A stretch of 64,000 nucleotides of DNA from Acridotheres tristis (GCA_037013685.1 CM072885.1:69853785-69917784), one strand, 5' to 3'. Numbered from the stretch's first letter, positions 22,401 to 36,232 are shown. Notes: generated from the sequence alone by a model not told the origin. Program-made: numbers and translations.

Positions 22401-25400
22401 AGGATTTGTGAGCCTATCTCAAGTGAGATGTGGGGCCCTTGCACTTCAGCTGAGTCTGAGGACACAAACAGAGCAGTGTTCTCTCTGATACCTGTTACCC
22501 TGTGTGATTTCTTTGACCCCCATTTCTTAGAGCAGCAGAGGCTTTAGCATCCTGATTAGCTGCTACTTTCCATCAGAAATATCTATTTCCTTATTTATTG
22601 TTTCCTGTGCTGCATGAATTTCTGGTGCTTTGGCCTCTTGCTTTTTGAGGGAGTTGATTTTTTTCTGTGGGCTCTGTTTGCTCATCCAAGGTTGGGTTTC
22701 TCTGGGCAAGGTCTGCCAGCTACTCCTGGGATTTATAAAGTAGGAACTGCTCAAAGTTATCTCCTTGCTATCCTTTATCTCATCCTTCTGGCCTTTGGCT
22801 GCTTTCAGTGTTTGACTCATGTCTTTGTGCACGGTGGAATTCTGGACTGCATTGACTCACAAGTGGGACCAGTCCTGGCTTTATGCCCAACTTTTCTCAG
22901 TGTCTGTTGCTTGTGATGCCAATTTCCTCAAAACATTTAAAACAGCAGAACGTTAGAAAATGGAATTGCTTTCCTACCTAAAACAAATATAAAAAATTAA
23001 CTAACGCCATCATTTTTCTAAGTCATGGTGGTTTAGTTTAGTTCTTTAGTTTGACTCTTTTGTTGTTTCTTTTCTTCAAGAAGAGGCAGGGCAGAAGTTT
23101 CTTAAAAAAACGTTGAAGGTTGCCAACATGTCCAGACTTTCAAAACTTTCATCAGCCATGCTAATGGAAATATTGCAATGTCATGCAAATGTGAATTAGC
23201 TGGCAGAACATCTTGTTGCAGTCAGGGTAAAAAAGCCCTGCATACTGAGTGCCATATTTATACTTTTCAATGGCATCCTTATTGGCTAAAGTGGAACACA
23301 TGTAGCTGTACTTTGATTATTTTATATCTTTGCTATTTTATATCCTTGACTTCATTATTTTTTACAAACACTCTTTCAGATCAACGAATTGAAAAAGTCT
23401 TTCAGGATTCTCTTGTGGCTTTGTGCACGAAAGATGGAATAATTCAAAGAACAGGGCATAAAGATACCATCTGATATGTGGATCAAAATAAGACCAATAC
23501 AGAAACAGACTTGAATGAGGTTTAGCTTCATTGTTCCCTATGGAATTGATTGACAATTCTTTTTCAACTGTGTAATTTTTAAAAAGAGCTACAGGAATTG
23601 TCCAGCCCAACCTCATTTATATTTTGAAATAAAGCTTTGTGTGCCTTTATTCATCATGGCAAGCATAGAAAAAAAAAAAATAAAAAAATCAGCACTTATC
23701 TGATCCTGGCTTTACATAATGCAGCATTAGTCAACAAAGTTTTACCTGCATTCCTCCTGTGGGTTACTGGGCTCTATACTGGAAGTCATTACCATTTCAT
23801 GGCTGCTTGGTATATTGTTTAAAAAGAAGTTGGAGAGCTCAGCTTAGTTCCTGACAGATCAGCAGAGCTGTACCAGTGATGTGTAGGCTGTTTTGGACAA
23901 AATGAGGACAAGCTCAAAAAATGGAGCTAAACCCCAGATTTAGGCTGCAGTCCAGCAATGAGTTCCATTGTTGTTTCCATGGAGCTCAGTGCAGGATCAG
24001 TTGTTTTTTTAAAAAATATTCTCATGAGGCCATAGTGTTTCCTGTCTTGCTGGGAGCATGGGAGGAAGAACAGCAATTTTGTGTTATTTTGGCACATCTT
24101 CCATGCCTTTCAGTGCAGAACAGAATGGAGACAGGAGCAAAAGGCAGCTATATTGAAACACATTGATTATTTTTCTTCCCTCCTTTATTTTTTTTTTTCC
24201 TTCATTTCAAAGCCCGAAGAAATTCAGACATGCAGTAAGTTGTGAAGAAAGGATTGAAGTGATGGGTTGAATTGTTTCTATTCCTCTTTGGGGGAAGTTG
24301 CTTTGTCTCTTTTTCTCTTTTTGTATGTTTTTTTTTTCCCTTGCAATCTATAATGAGGATTATAAATTAAAGATATGCCCAGAGAGCAGCCTGGATCAGA
24401 GTAAACCGAAAGGATGGATGCTGCACAAACCTTCTTTCTGATTTTGTAGGTGTATTTTAGCTCTGCATGTGCCACTCATCATCTCAGATGTGAACATCCC
24501 CACCTGTGGGAGCTGTATCATACATTTCTAATTTGATTTCAGCTGACATCTTTACCACAGCAGAAATGAAGGAGAGCATTCTTGAAAGAGGAGATTTCCC
24601 TTTTGCATGTTCCCAACCTGATGCATGCTGCAAAACACTTCCAGAACTTCCACAGCTGCTGTCCTTTCTCTCAAAAAGCCTGGTAAAGCATTATATCAAC
24701 TGCATTCTGAAAGTTGATGCAAATAGGATTTGCTCTTTTCCCAAAGCTGCTGAACAGCTTTTGAGTGGGGAATGATGCTGCACCAGCTCCTGGGAGGAGG
24801 GGGGTTTATTTTAAGCTGGCTGTAATTCTGGGTTTCTGCAGCTGAGAGCTGCACTGCCTGGGGTGGGAGCTGGCTCCTGTCCCTGGAAAGGAAAACAAAA
24901 GGTCCTGCACACCCTGGCTTCTAATGCTGCTGGTGCCATCAATTAATTAATGCTGGGATTGATGGGACATGACGGTGCAAGTGCTTGGAGACATCTCCAT
25001 CCTGCATCTCACCCACTCTCACAGCCTGCTCTGGCAGGAAAAAGAGCCATGAGAACTCCCTCCCTCATGGTGATTCACCTCACCTTAGGGCAGGTGCCTG
25101 AGCCCTGTCCTGTACTAAAAGCCTGTGCAAGATTTCAGGTGTTCAGGTGGGGTCTGTTAGCTCGGTGTACACAGCTGGAGTTTAGGCATCTGAATTCCCT
25201 CCCTGCATCTGTGTGCATCTCACTTGGCAAAGGGATAAATCCTTCCAAAAACACAGTGGGATATTAATTCTTATCAGAATGACACCTGCAGTAACTACTT
25301 TGGAGTACTTAGGTTCTTTGTAACACCCAAAATGTTCACACACCTTCCTGGGAGCCTGTTTGCCGGTTTCTCCATGCTCAGATTGCAGCAGGGCTCATCC

Positions 25401-28219
25401 CCAGCCCTTTGGTTTACTTCTCTCCTTCCTTCTCTCCTTCCTTCCCCGATACTGTGCAGCATTTCAGATACTCTGGATAGTTAATCCAGGCTGGCATTCC
25501 ATCCCGATGCCAGTGTTTAAGGTTCCTTTCTTGCTCTCCCCAACTCTGATCTTTAATTCATGACTTCCTTTCTTTCAAGAAACCCTATTTCCCATCTTAC
25601 CTTCCCTGCAGAAGATTAAACTTCGTCACAGTCTGAGCATCCTTGAATGCTTGTCTGTAGCTCGAGACCTGAATTTAGAGCTGTTTTTTATTTCAAGAGC
25701 ACTGAGCAAACCAAAACAGGCTCGAATTTATTTAGTGCCATGAATATACAGAGAAGCATCACCATCTGTGCTCTTGGTGTTTTGATTTGCTCCATGAAGA
25801 GCTGCAGGTGTTACTAGATCCTTCTTTTGCTTCTGGAGAAATATGTGCCCATGACATTATGCTGAGGTGTGAGAAGTAAAAAGGCAGATCTCTGCTGGAA
25901 CATAAAGATGTTCATGCTTTAGGTTTGACAGAACAGTAGAAAGCAGAACAAGGGCTACATTAGTAATGTATGACTGCCTTGTATAAGTAACTCAGAGCTG
26001 TTGATATTGGAAATAGACCCAGCAAATGAGGTAAAAGTCAACAGTTAAGGTGTTTTTATTATATATTTTAGATTTGCCGTTTTTTGATGTTCAGATATTT
26101 GTTACAACTGCTATTTATCCCACTATGTTCACTAATTAGAATAAACATCTAAGCAAATTTAGCCTGCTTTCCTGTATCTTTATCTTGTGCAAATATCCTG
26201 TGGAACCTCAAGGAGCAAGTAAAATATCTCTGTAATACTTTTAATACTTTATTAAAAATTAAATTCTCTCTCCACCTCCCAGTTCAAAGCACATTCAGTG
26301 TTCATCTGGGCCGATTTGTTCCACTCAGAGAAAAGTAAAGAGAATGGAAAAAAAGAAGATGTCCTAATATTGGAGGCAGGAAAAATGAAGTGATATCACA
26401 GATTCTGTGAGTCCTTGGTGAGTTTTGCTTGTGTTTTACTGAGAAGTCTGATCTTGTGCTGAGAGTTTTGTGAAGCAGCCTGTTGGACTCATTGAGGGTG
26501 TTGGAATAGCAGATGTGGGAGGTTCTGGATCAACTCCACTCTGGCATTATATACAAGTTGAGGAGCCTTTACCTCCAGAAATGCTTTGTCTGCCCTGTTT
26601 ACTCAGCATGTCTGTGACATTTGGCACCCTAATAGGTACCAGAGTCTGCCTGTCTGCTTCATCTGACATGTTACAATGCTAGAAAATAAATCCTGGCTGC
26701 TGCTGAGCTCCAGCTCCATTCATCAGCTCCCCTCATGTTTGCAGGAGCTGTGGGACCAGCTGTAATTCCTCCAGCATGGATTGTGTTCCTTGGTGTCAGA
26801 GGAAGCTCCTCCACTCCCTTTGGGTGTCTCTGAGCAGTTTGAAAAAGCAGAATCTGCTGCTTTGACTGACATTTCTCTCCCTTTCTTCCACAGCTCAGAT
26901 CCTGCCACAGGTTCTGCTTTTGAATTTCTCTAGTAAAAGGTTACCAGTATAACAGCAACAAAGGGAAGAGAGAATAAAATAGACAATTCTTGCCTTTTTG
27001 TTCAGTCTTCTGATATCTGATGTTTTTCTTCAGATTGTAGTGTCTATTTGCAAGTAACTAGGTGAAAGAAAGCCAAGTCCTCTCAGTAATGGGCATAAAC
27101 AAAGTCAACATTAAGGCTAAATATTTAACTAAAAGTTGCAGGGTAAACTTTGGGAAAAGTCTATGGTTTCAAGCGTCTCTAACTTTTTTTCTTGAGCATC
27201 AATTAAGATATGGTTGGTATCAGACGTGCCAGTGAGGTGAATTAGCTGAAGATTTCTTTCACCTCCTTGTCTCACGATTCCAGTGTCCCTCAGTTTTCTT
27301 TTGTAGGTGCTCTGATTTTCCAAATGCTCAGAGGTTAAACCTGTAAGGGCTGCCAGGAGCCAGGGTTTGGTTTTGGTCTACAGCTCATGTGGGGGAGCAG
27401 TGAAGATGAAGTAGGGGGACATCAATCCCTGCCCAGCAGTGCTGTGTGCTGTGCATTATGAAAAGAAGCAGGTGAGTCTAAGAACAGGAGTTTCACAAAA
27501 TCAGAAGTATAGAACAGCATTTTGCAAGACTTGAACCTTTTTTATTATTGAATATTATAGTTCTGTGTTGTACTTCCAGCCATGGTGCAAAGACAAATGT
27601 TCTTTAAGCAAGTGTTAGGACCATTTCCTCTTTTCCTGAAGTATTTGTTCATCCACCAATTCCAAATACAGTTATTGATATTTTAAGTTGCCTTGTTTTC
27701 TAACAAGCTGAAGTTGAAAAAAAAGTGACTGAATGCATAATTCCTGAGATTATTCTAAACTGAGATGGTTTGGCTTCTGGAAAATGAAATCAGCTTGTTT
27801 CAAATCATATTTAGAAGCTGAAGAAGTTGTGTGGGAATTGTTCTCTTCTGCTGTTCCAGGATTCTGGAGCAGTTTATGGTGAGGTGATGCTCTCTTGGAA
27901 AGCTTTGGTGCACTCAGAGCAAAGCCCCAGTGCTCAGGCTGCTTGGCAAGGACACTGCAGCCCCCACCCAAGAAATGCAGGCTGTGGGAAAAGACAACTC
28001 CTCCTTGGCCAGAACAAACCCCTGGGATCCAAAAGGGCAGGGGATGAAAGGGAGAATCATGGACAGGAATAACATCTAAGTCTTTACATAACTTGTCTCA
28101 CCTTGAATACAGTCAGGACATATTGTTGTTGGTGGGCACTCCAGATCACTTAAAATGAAGAGATTACCACAGCAGCCTCAGCTAAACTTTAAACTGGATC
28201 ATTTACACATAGCTAACAT

Positions 28220-28238
28220 AAAAAAAAAAAAAAAAAAA
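28220..28238 (+). repeat. Poly(A) run, 19 nt
   Basis: An uninterrupted A run. No retrotransposed gene copy or SINE body is recognisable to its left, so I treat it as a simple homopolymer. Confidence 0.9.
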
Positions 28239-29795
28239 GATGCTTTGTGATTCACATTATTTCTGTTCTGTGATATGCTATTTATTCTATGTTGTTGCCA
28301 CATTTCCTGGTACTTAAAATACTTTGGAATAATTGCCACCACAAAATTACATGGTTGTGCTTGTCAAGAAATGCAACTGTGAGTGTGGCACTTAGGATTT
28401 TGGAAGTTGGGATACCACCAGAGAACGCTTGGATTGCAAAAATGCTGAATAATAGATAAATGAATATTTGTCTATAAATAACCTTGCTAGACTTCAGAAT
28501 TCCACAGGGGTGAGGTAAATAAGGCAACAGCCTTCTTTGACCTGGGTCTGTTCCATGTGTTTAGAAAGTTATTCTGGTACATAGAAGCCTGACTTTTCAA
28601 TGTACTCTTAGGACCTGAAGCAAATTTTTGGCTGTGCCCCTCTGAGAGTCTAAAAAAGAGATGAGGAGGGAGGGAATGTCACCATTTGGTAAGTCTGGGA
28701 GCTGCACACACACGTGTGGGTTGCTTGTGGGTGGTCACCCCAAAATCTACCAAAATGCACATTTTCACTGAGCTTTCTTGTTAAAATACACAGGATTTTG
28801 TTTTAACCTTGCTGCTGCTCTCAGAAGCCCCTGCAAGGCTGGAAGCTGACCCTTCCCTCAGTGGAACATGATGTTTTTTCTGTGCTGCACTGCCACAGGT
28901 GTCCCCCCATCCCACCATCCACGGCTGCAGAGGAAAGTGGTGTGAATTAGGCAGAATTGACATTATTGAGTGAAATGTAATTCACTGTAACCAGGCCAGT
29001 GCTGTGCAGTGAAAATTCGTGTGTTTTTATACTATTGAAATCTCTGGGAACAGCTGCAGCAGTTACAGGGAACCTGTGGGGTGTGCATCCTCTGGAAACA
29101 CTAGAAATCCTCTGGCAATGTTTAAAAAGCATCATTCAGACTGGGCCAGGGTGGAGGAGTGGAGCCACCAACAACTGGACTGACAGTGATGACATCTGGA
29201 AACACCAGTGCAGGGTGAGCTTTGCAGAGGGAAATGTGCTTTTCTTTTTCTGGGCACAAACTGTGATCACTGTTCCAAAGCTTTATCTCACAGCTAACGT
29301 GTACAACACAGCACAGGTGAAGATTTGAGTTTCAAACGCTCTAGAATGGTTTACAAATCTGCCCAGTGCATGGAAATGCTTCTCATGCATTGCTAAGGAT
29401 GTTAATTTAATAATGTATCTCCTCATGCAAACCAATGAGCTTCCCCTCCAAACCCCACTGCCACCACCACCATGTATTTTCAGTCATGGATTACAGTTTA
29501 CCTCTGTTTTGAAGGCACAGGGAATTAGCAATGTAATGAAATCAATTTGTGATATGTTCACTGGGACAAATAGCTCAGGACAGTCCTAGCTGGTGGTTGA
29601 AAATCATAGTTAGAAATGAATATATTTATTGTGAATGGAAAACTGATGCTTGACAGCCTCACCAGGCTTTACCTTTGTAGTTAGGCTGAACCCTATTAAC
29701 CTTCCTAATCACATCAGCCCTGAGGCTGGGACTGTGTTTTCTCCTCTTACAAGTGATAAAAATGTAAAAGGAAAATAGAAATGAGATAGCCAAAC

Positions 29796-29861
29796 TAGGA
29801 GAAGGTCCCTCAGAGTTATCATTTCCAATAGGAGAAGGTCCCTCAGAGTTATCATTTCCAA
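29796..29861 (+). repeat. Perfect 33-bp tandem duplication
   Basis: A 33-bp unit starting TAGGAGAAGGTCC is present twice with no mismatch, at 29796-29828 and 29829-29861. The absence of divergence points to a recent event. The period is a multiple of three, so minus-strand frames simply repeat 11 residues across it. Nothing else suggests coding. Confidence 0.95.
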
Positions 29862-30020
29862 ACCAGTACTCGGTACCCCAACCCTTTCCACATGTCACAG
29901 GAAAGAATCTTGGGTGCTCTGGAATATATTTTATTTTGGGGAATATATAGTTATGATTCTAAGAAAGACACTTGCACTTTTTTGACTCTCCTAAGTGAAA
30001 GAACAAATTAAATATACTGC

Positions 30021-30124
30021 AAAAAAAACCCAGCAAAAAACCAAAAACAAACAACCCCCCCCAAACAACAACAACAAACCAAAAAAGAAAAAAAACCAAA
30101 AAAACCTCAACCAAACAAAAAAAC
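30021..30124 (-). repeat. Low-complexity T/G block (minus strand; A/C on plus)
   Basis: On the plus strand this is almost only A and C, with two G and one T. AACAACAAC units, A runs and one run of eight C (30055-30062) make it up. Read on the minus strand it has the same T/TTTG/TTTTGG texture as the blocks at 3315-3550 and 53000-53198. Confidence 0.9.
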
Positions 30125-33100
30125 TTGGTCATAAAAAAAATATTTTGGTGGTTATTTCTAAACAATGAACCCCACAACTAAATACCAGATTAGGGATGGA
30201 TTTATGAAAGCATTTCAGATGCTTAAGCCCCAGAGGAAACATGGAAGGGGAAAGGGGAGGAAAGTGCCTGCATGGTGATGGATCCATACTGGAGAGAAAA
30301 ATATAATGCTAGAGTAGTCAGAGTTTTCTTTCTCTTGGAAAAAAAACCCAGTAGACAAACAAGGTGAAATTTCAGTTTGATACTCCCACAAAAATCTTTA
30401 CCTGGTGTTTAGAAGTCTTTATGGCTTTTAGCCACGTTGATCTATGTATGCACCTGTTAATCATGTAAATTCTGTGAGATGTCTTTTCCAGGATGCACTG
30501 ATCAACTTGTGGTTCAAATATCCACGGCTTTTAGGCACTCTGTTCCTGAAATCCTGAAATGAATATCAGAGACCTTTTCATCTGTGCAGTCTTGCTGGCA
30601 TTGATCCGTTCTGCTTGGATTTCTCCTGCCGTTCAGCCTGTGGCTGGCTCAAGTCATTGTTTGTTGCACAATTATCTCTCCTTATTTTACGTGGAGATGA
30701 AGTGTGGGGTGAAGTATTTACCTGAGTGTTTGGTGTTGATGTGAGCCAGAACGGAACATAACAATGGCCCAGAGCCAAGCTGGAGCTGCCTCCCCTCGGG
30801 TTGCCCTTGGGGCTGGGGTGTGTGCTCTCCATGGATGTCAGCGCCCTTCACCTGGCCTGGGAGAGGCTCTGCAGCACACAAAGACACCTGCACATGGTTT
30901 CATCCTCACTCCTTTCATGATTTGTGGTTTTTCTTAGCGGCTCTGTTATGACTTGTTCAAAAATAATTCAAATTTGCTGTTGCGTTTTGCAGGAATGACA
31001 ACACTGCTCAGAAGGGTCTCAGTTTACCGTGGTTTGAAACTTTTTGCCATCAGTGAGCAAGGGGTGAGAAAAGGGAAGTGCTGCTTCAACAGAGGCATAA
31101 CTCAGCAAATTTCTAATTTGCTCATCTATAAAGCCATTAAACTGTTTTTCCTTTCCACAGGAAGGTCACATGAGTTTGATTTTTGTGAAATCTATGAAGC
31201 CCAATTCCTCTATTTAACCTTATTTAAATTGATTTACTTACTTCCCTTTGGCATTAAAATATGTGGAGTGGTTTTCCTTTCGGTAAAAGGTCACCTTTTA
31301 AAAAACCAAAACAACAAAAACCACACTCAACACAGTAAAACCTCCAATAGTTCCTCACATGAAATAGAGACCACGATGTGGAGCAGGTCCTCCTGCCTAA
31401 TGCCTCTTTCTTGTGACTATGACGACGATTATCTGTGCTTTATTTTTTTCACACCTGTCACAGATCAACTTTATTTCCCAAACCCCGAGGCATCCTGAAA
31501 AAATACAAAGATGGAACCTTATATTTATCTACTTTGTAATGTAATTCTTCATCCACATCATTCAGAAACCTAAATTCAACTGTTTTTTTTTCCAGGGCTG
31601 CATTGTTGTCCAGCGCATTCTCCCCTTTTTAAATCTCCAACTTTTTAACCTTTCTTTTATTTTTCAGCTCCTTTTGTACCCTCTCTGCGTGTTGCCAGTT
31701 CTGCTTTGAAGTCCTTTGCCATTCTGTCAGGAGACAGATTTATTTTGCATGGCTTCTCTTGGCTCTCTTGCCTCTGTGAAGAAGTGGCAATGTACACCTC
31801 TGGCAATCCCTCCTTAGATTTTACTCACTTTTATTTTTGCCACTACATACTTTATATGTAAGTATCTGGCCACTGCTGTTTTCTCTGGAATCCCTTCAGC
31901 TGGGTCATTCCTGCCTGGGAGTTGGGGCTCTTGGAGTTAAATGATTTTACACAGAGGGTGGCTGTGACCAAACTGTGTCTATGAGGTCTATGGGGTCATT
32001 TTTGCCTGTGCCTGATCCTACTGATCCAGCAGGATTCCCCACTGAGCATTTGGCTGGAAGTGCCTGGAGAACAGTGACCAAGGAGTGAGGCGTGACCCCT
32101 GCTGCTCCCCCCACTCTGAATCTGCATTGACATTCCCCTGTTTCACCATCCCTTTGTGTTTTTACGTTTTCTCAGGCTGATAGCTGTTTAATCTCCCCCT
32201 GGTGTCCTGTTACCCCTGGGTTTGCTGCACGCTGGAGACAAAGGGACATGAAGAGTTAACACCCAAAAGTTCTTGTATAATCCATCTTGCCTTATTCTTC
32301 AGATCTGACTATGGCATATAAGGAAAATGCAGAGAAGAAAAATCTGGCATCCATAGGGGATGCACTGAAAAGGTCATTTTTTGTGTTTGCCTGTCCTGCT
32401 GTTTTGAAAAAGCCCTCGTGTGTGTTCACCTCCTTTATATTTGGAAACCTTTTACTTCTATATTCAGTTTTCCTTTGTGTCTTGCTACAGCTGAGAAAAA
32501 GTTGTCAGAGATCTCCTTGAAGATGGCATCTGAGTCATGGGAGTGCAGCTAAGGGAAGCCCAGTGCTCATTCCAACAAACTGCTCCTGTTCCCCTGAGAC
32601 CCACCTGGGAAAGTTGCAGATTTATGGCTTGGGGTGGTTCCTCACAGCAGAACAAATCCAGATTTGTAGCTGCAGCTGGAACTGGGAGCAAATCTACACA
32701 AGATTAATTTTACCTCTACCTTTTCATATTGCCATTTGTTTGAAACTCACCTAGCAAAGTAACACTGAGCACTGGTGATGGATTGTTTATTAAGGAATCT
32801 GATGTGGCAAATCAGATAAATTAAATATTCGTGATGGATGAAGAAAAACATGTTTTAAATGAGTTAAGGAGCTCCACAGGGGGAAATACACAGTAAATAG
32901 TACCACAAAATGATGAAAGCAGGTGAGGGGGACCAAAAATAGAAATAAGTATTTATAAGCCTTGTTTACTCAATATTTTAACTAAGGACTCTTAGTGGTT
33001 GTAAAATTCTCCTGTCCATGCTTAGGTCCCAGGCTGCTTCTGGAATCTGGAAGTCCCCCATGGATACAGACATCCATGGTCTCCATGCCTTGATAAAACC

Positions 33101-33777
33101 ACTTCTAATCAATCACTGAAAATACAGATAGCATCAATTTTCCAACAGGCAGGAAAAAAAAACCCACAAAAAAACGTTCCTTTTTAAAAAAATTAAATTT
33201 AAGCAAAACATTAAGATAACTTCACACAATAAAATACTACAATAACTTCAGGTAAATTAATAATATTGAAACATTTCGTGTTATCCTGTTGCTGTTGTGT
33301 AAAGGAAGTTTCAAAATACTCCAACTAGTAAGACTAAAGAAAACTTTGTAGCCAGGCCATTTACTTCCATTTTAAGAATGCTGAAAAAATATTCCTCTTC
33401 TTACACTAGGGGGGAAAAATGGTGTGGAAATATATTTTTTTAGAGGTCTCCCTGAACAAAGATAGGTTGCTGAGGGAAAATTTCTGACCAAAAGATGTTT
33501 ATTTACAGGTAACTTTCTCCCAGTAAAAAAAAAAAAAAGTATAAGCTTTGATGCATTGGGCTGACAATACCAAGGATCTTTATTTACCTGCGGGTTTCAA
33601 CCACTAGCCAAGCCATGTGGGTATTTCCAGCAATGTAAAACCAGTGGAAAATACATGGAATAATGTGTACACTCCAAAGGAAGGAGAGCAAATGTATTCC
33701 TCTGTGTATGTTACCAAGGTCCAAGGGTTTTGCTTGGTTTTTCTTCCTTACTTCAATTGTTGACTGCTGGTAAGTTC

Positions 33778-33810
33778 AATAATAATATTAATAATAATAA
33801 TAATAATATT
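33778..33810 (+). repeat. (AAT)n microsatellite
   Basis: About eleven AAT units with two phase interruptions (AATATT). Simple repeat only. Confidence 0.9.
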
Positions 33811-35643
33811 CTAATTCTGTAGGATTAGCATTTTATTTCCCCACTCTGATGCACACATGAATGCCATGCACTTCTCAGCAATGTGGCTGCTGTGTGGACA
33901 TCAAAACAAGGAGAGAGAGCCTTGCTTTAGGGCTGAGCTCCCACAGAGTAGTAAAATAATTATTAAAACAGCTTTATAATGGAAACAGTAGAACTTTGGG
34001 TGTTTAGAAGCTTTGGGACATGCCACGTGCCCCATTGTAGAGCATCCACCTGAGTCACCTGCTGACCCCACTGCCCCTTCTTCAGGTATAAACTCTTGGT
34101 GAAAGAAGGCAAGAAGAACGTGCTGAAGGGTGGTCATTACACCCAGCAGTAGGGAACAGGTTTCGTGCTCTTCTCATGCTTCCAACAATGCAATTCCAAT
34201 GAAATGGTACCTTTTCTACAGCATGAGAGAGACTGAAAGCTGGTACTTGACCCAGAAAAGAACACATGAGCCCTGATTTGCACCCTAAGCCTTTGTCTTG
34301 CTGGCTTGCAAGAGAAAAGAGCAATTAATTGTTTCAAACAGAAGAACTCCTCCTATTTACCTTCTGCATTGCTGTAACAGGAGCCCAGTAAGAAGGAAAG
34401 CAGGTAGGAAACTCTTTTTAAATAATTCAGTGTCTCCACTTGCTTTTACCTGTCACCCATTGTGAGCTGTTTACTTTTATTCCCTCCTAGGGAGATGTTG
34501 CAGCCAGGATTGTCCCATCCCTCTTTATTTTTGATTTATGCTCCCAGTGCTTCAATGGCACCTGCCTGCTTTGCAGTTGGCTCCAGAATTATGGTCTGCA
34601 GCTCCAGCCTTAATGTCATCTGCAAACCAGGCAGGCATGAATCACCCCGGGAAAGCACAAGGTGCTCAGTGCTGGGATTGAGGCAGGGGCTGGGTTAAGG
34701 AAGAGGAATCCCTGGAAGCTCTGGAAAAGGCGTGCAAAGAGCCACAAATAACAGGAAGGCTCACAGCTGGAATATTGCCCAGGGCTGTTTGGATGCACCG
34801 TCTGCTCAGCCACAGAGGGTGAAGGATGTCAGAGGTGCACAAAGAGTTCTTTGTAAATCACGAGTTGCCCCGTGCATGAACAGCAGAGCTCCTGCTGCCC
34901 AGTCTGCTCTGCTGTTCTTTTAGCCCCTCAAAAGCCAAAAAATCTAAAACGATTGCTAGTGTACCTTCAAAAATTAGCACCACCAGGTATGTTTGAAGTA
35001 ATGCACTGGCTAAAGATGTGTTTGTCATTAATTTCAGATCTGATGGCAAACTTTGTCCCCTTTCATATTTCTACTTGGATTGTTCAACGTTGTAGCAGCT
35101 GCTCATCTGAGTCTTTGTCTAATGATAAAATCTACTACACAGTGCACTTACTGCTGAAATTTATCAAAATTTTCATTAAAAAGGCCAGTTTTCTGTCTTT
35201 CATAAGGGTCATAACACCAGAAGTTTATCACCAGCATTTTTCAGAGAGTTAGACATACCAGTCATTTCTGAACAATTCAGCAGAACACTTTTGTTGTATA
35301 ACGTTCTGTTTCATAAACCAAAGCCCATAATTTAGTGGAATCCTGGAATGCCTTTGGGTAGAAGCCTGCTTACTTCAGAATGCTTTTTTTTTTCCCCTGA
35401 AGCACAAAAGAAAAAAATATCATTATTTGCCATCACTATCAAATTTTTCAAACCCAGCAGTTTTTAATTCAATATCTATGTGATCTCATGATAACCCAGA
35501 CCTCTGATAATCCAATATAATGCAGGTGAAGACTGTGCAGAACTGCAGCACTTGGAATTTAGCTTTTCCCAAACTTCCAGAAGACTCAGATCCAAGGATT
35601 GTTGTTTGAGTTTCTTTCTGGGGGAAGATAAAATACAGCAGTG

Positions 35644-35664
35644 TTTTTTTTTTTTTTTTTTTTT
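35644..35664 (+). repeat. Poly(T) run, 21 nt
   Basis: An uninterrupted T run. Comparable runs occur at 9522-9539, 38923-38940 and 59213-59236. No element body is attached to any of them. Confidence 0.9.
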
Positions 35665-36173
35665 ACTTCACCTTTACAGCTACCCAAATCCTGCAAATTA
35701 AACCATAAGACAAAGCAGGACAATGATCAAGCAGCTGCAGGTTCAGTATTTTGATGAAATATTGAAAAAGCCCCTGGGCTTTTCTTTACAGGGATATCAA
35801 AACCTGTGTCCAAAAGGCTCCTTGTTTCTTCTCCTCCTTCACACAGTGTGGATTTCCAGTATGGAAGATTTCCTTGATGGTTCTCACATTCTCAGTTTCT
35901 ATGAGTAAAAGTAATTCTGCCATCATTTAAATCATGGGAATATGTAGTAGTCAATGCCAAAAATCTATTGTGTTTACTCTCTTCTGTCATTCTGCTTTTG
36001 AAACTTCTAAGACAATTAAGTTATTTCATTAAAGACAAATAGAATGGTTTTGTATCACTATCAAGGGGTATTCCTTAGCCCTTGATAAAGAAAATTGAAA
36101 ATGCATCACAGAGGCTGTGGCCACAAAATTTTCTTTCACTAAAAATTACCGAGGAATTGTTAAATATTGAGTG

Positions 36174-36232
36174 TTTAACAGTTAAATGTTGAATTTACTG
36201 TTTATTAACTGTTAATCAACGTTTACAGTTAA
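36174..36232. promoter_or_regulatory. Cluster of MYB-type motifs with palindromic arrangement
   Basis: CAGTTA at 36179-36184, TAACTG at 36206-36211 and CAGTTA at 36226-36231 each match the MYB core (YAACTG on one strand). The first two sit in the 11-mers TTAACAGTTAA and TTAACTGTTAA, which are exact reverse complements, so the region can also fold as an inverted repeat. Motif evidence only; the surrounding DNA is AT-rich. Confidence 0.25.

Larger units (their letters stand above)
18386..29795. other. Unique noncoding DNA, no gene seen
   Basis: About 11 kb without a recognisable gene. Local items are a decayed duplication at 22335-22400, a polypyrimidine stretch at 25418-25446 and a 19-nt A run at 28220-28238. 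Two of the larger frames are 22563-22832 on the minus strand (89 codons, Lys/Ser-rich) and 24506-24775 on the plus strand (89 codons). Neither has a recognised domain or convincing flanking splice sites. Confidence 0.55.

Noticed and set aside
22563..22832. 89-codon Lys/Ser-rich minus-strand frame
   Set aside because: No recognised domain, no convincing splice sites, and an overlapping plus-strand frame of similar length. Chance is the simplest explanation.
28220..28238. Poly(A) tail of a processed pseudogene
   Set aside because: No gene-like body or target-site duplication is visible beside it. Avian CR1 machinery rarely makes such copies.
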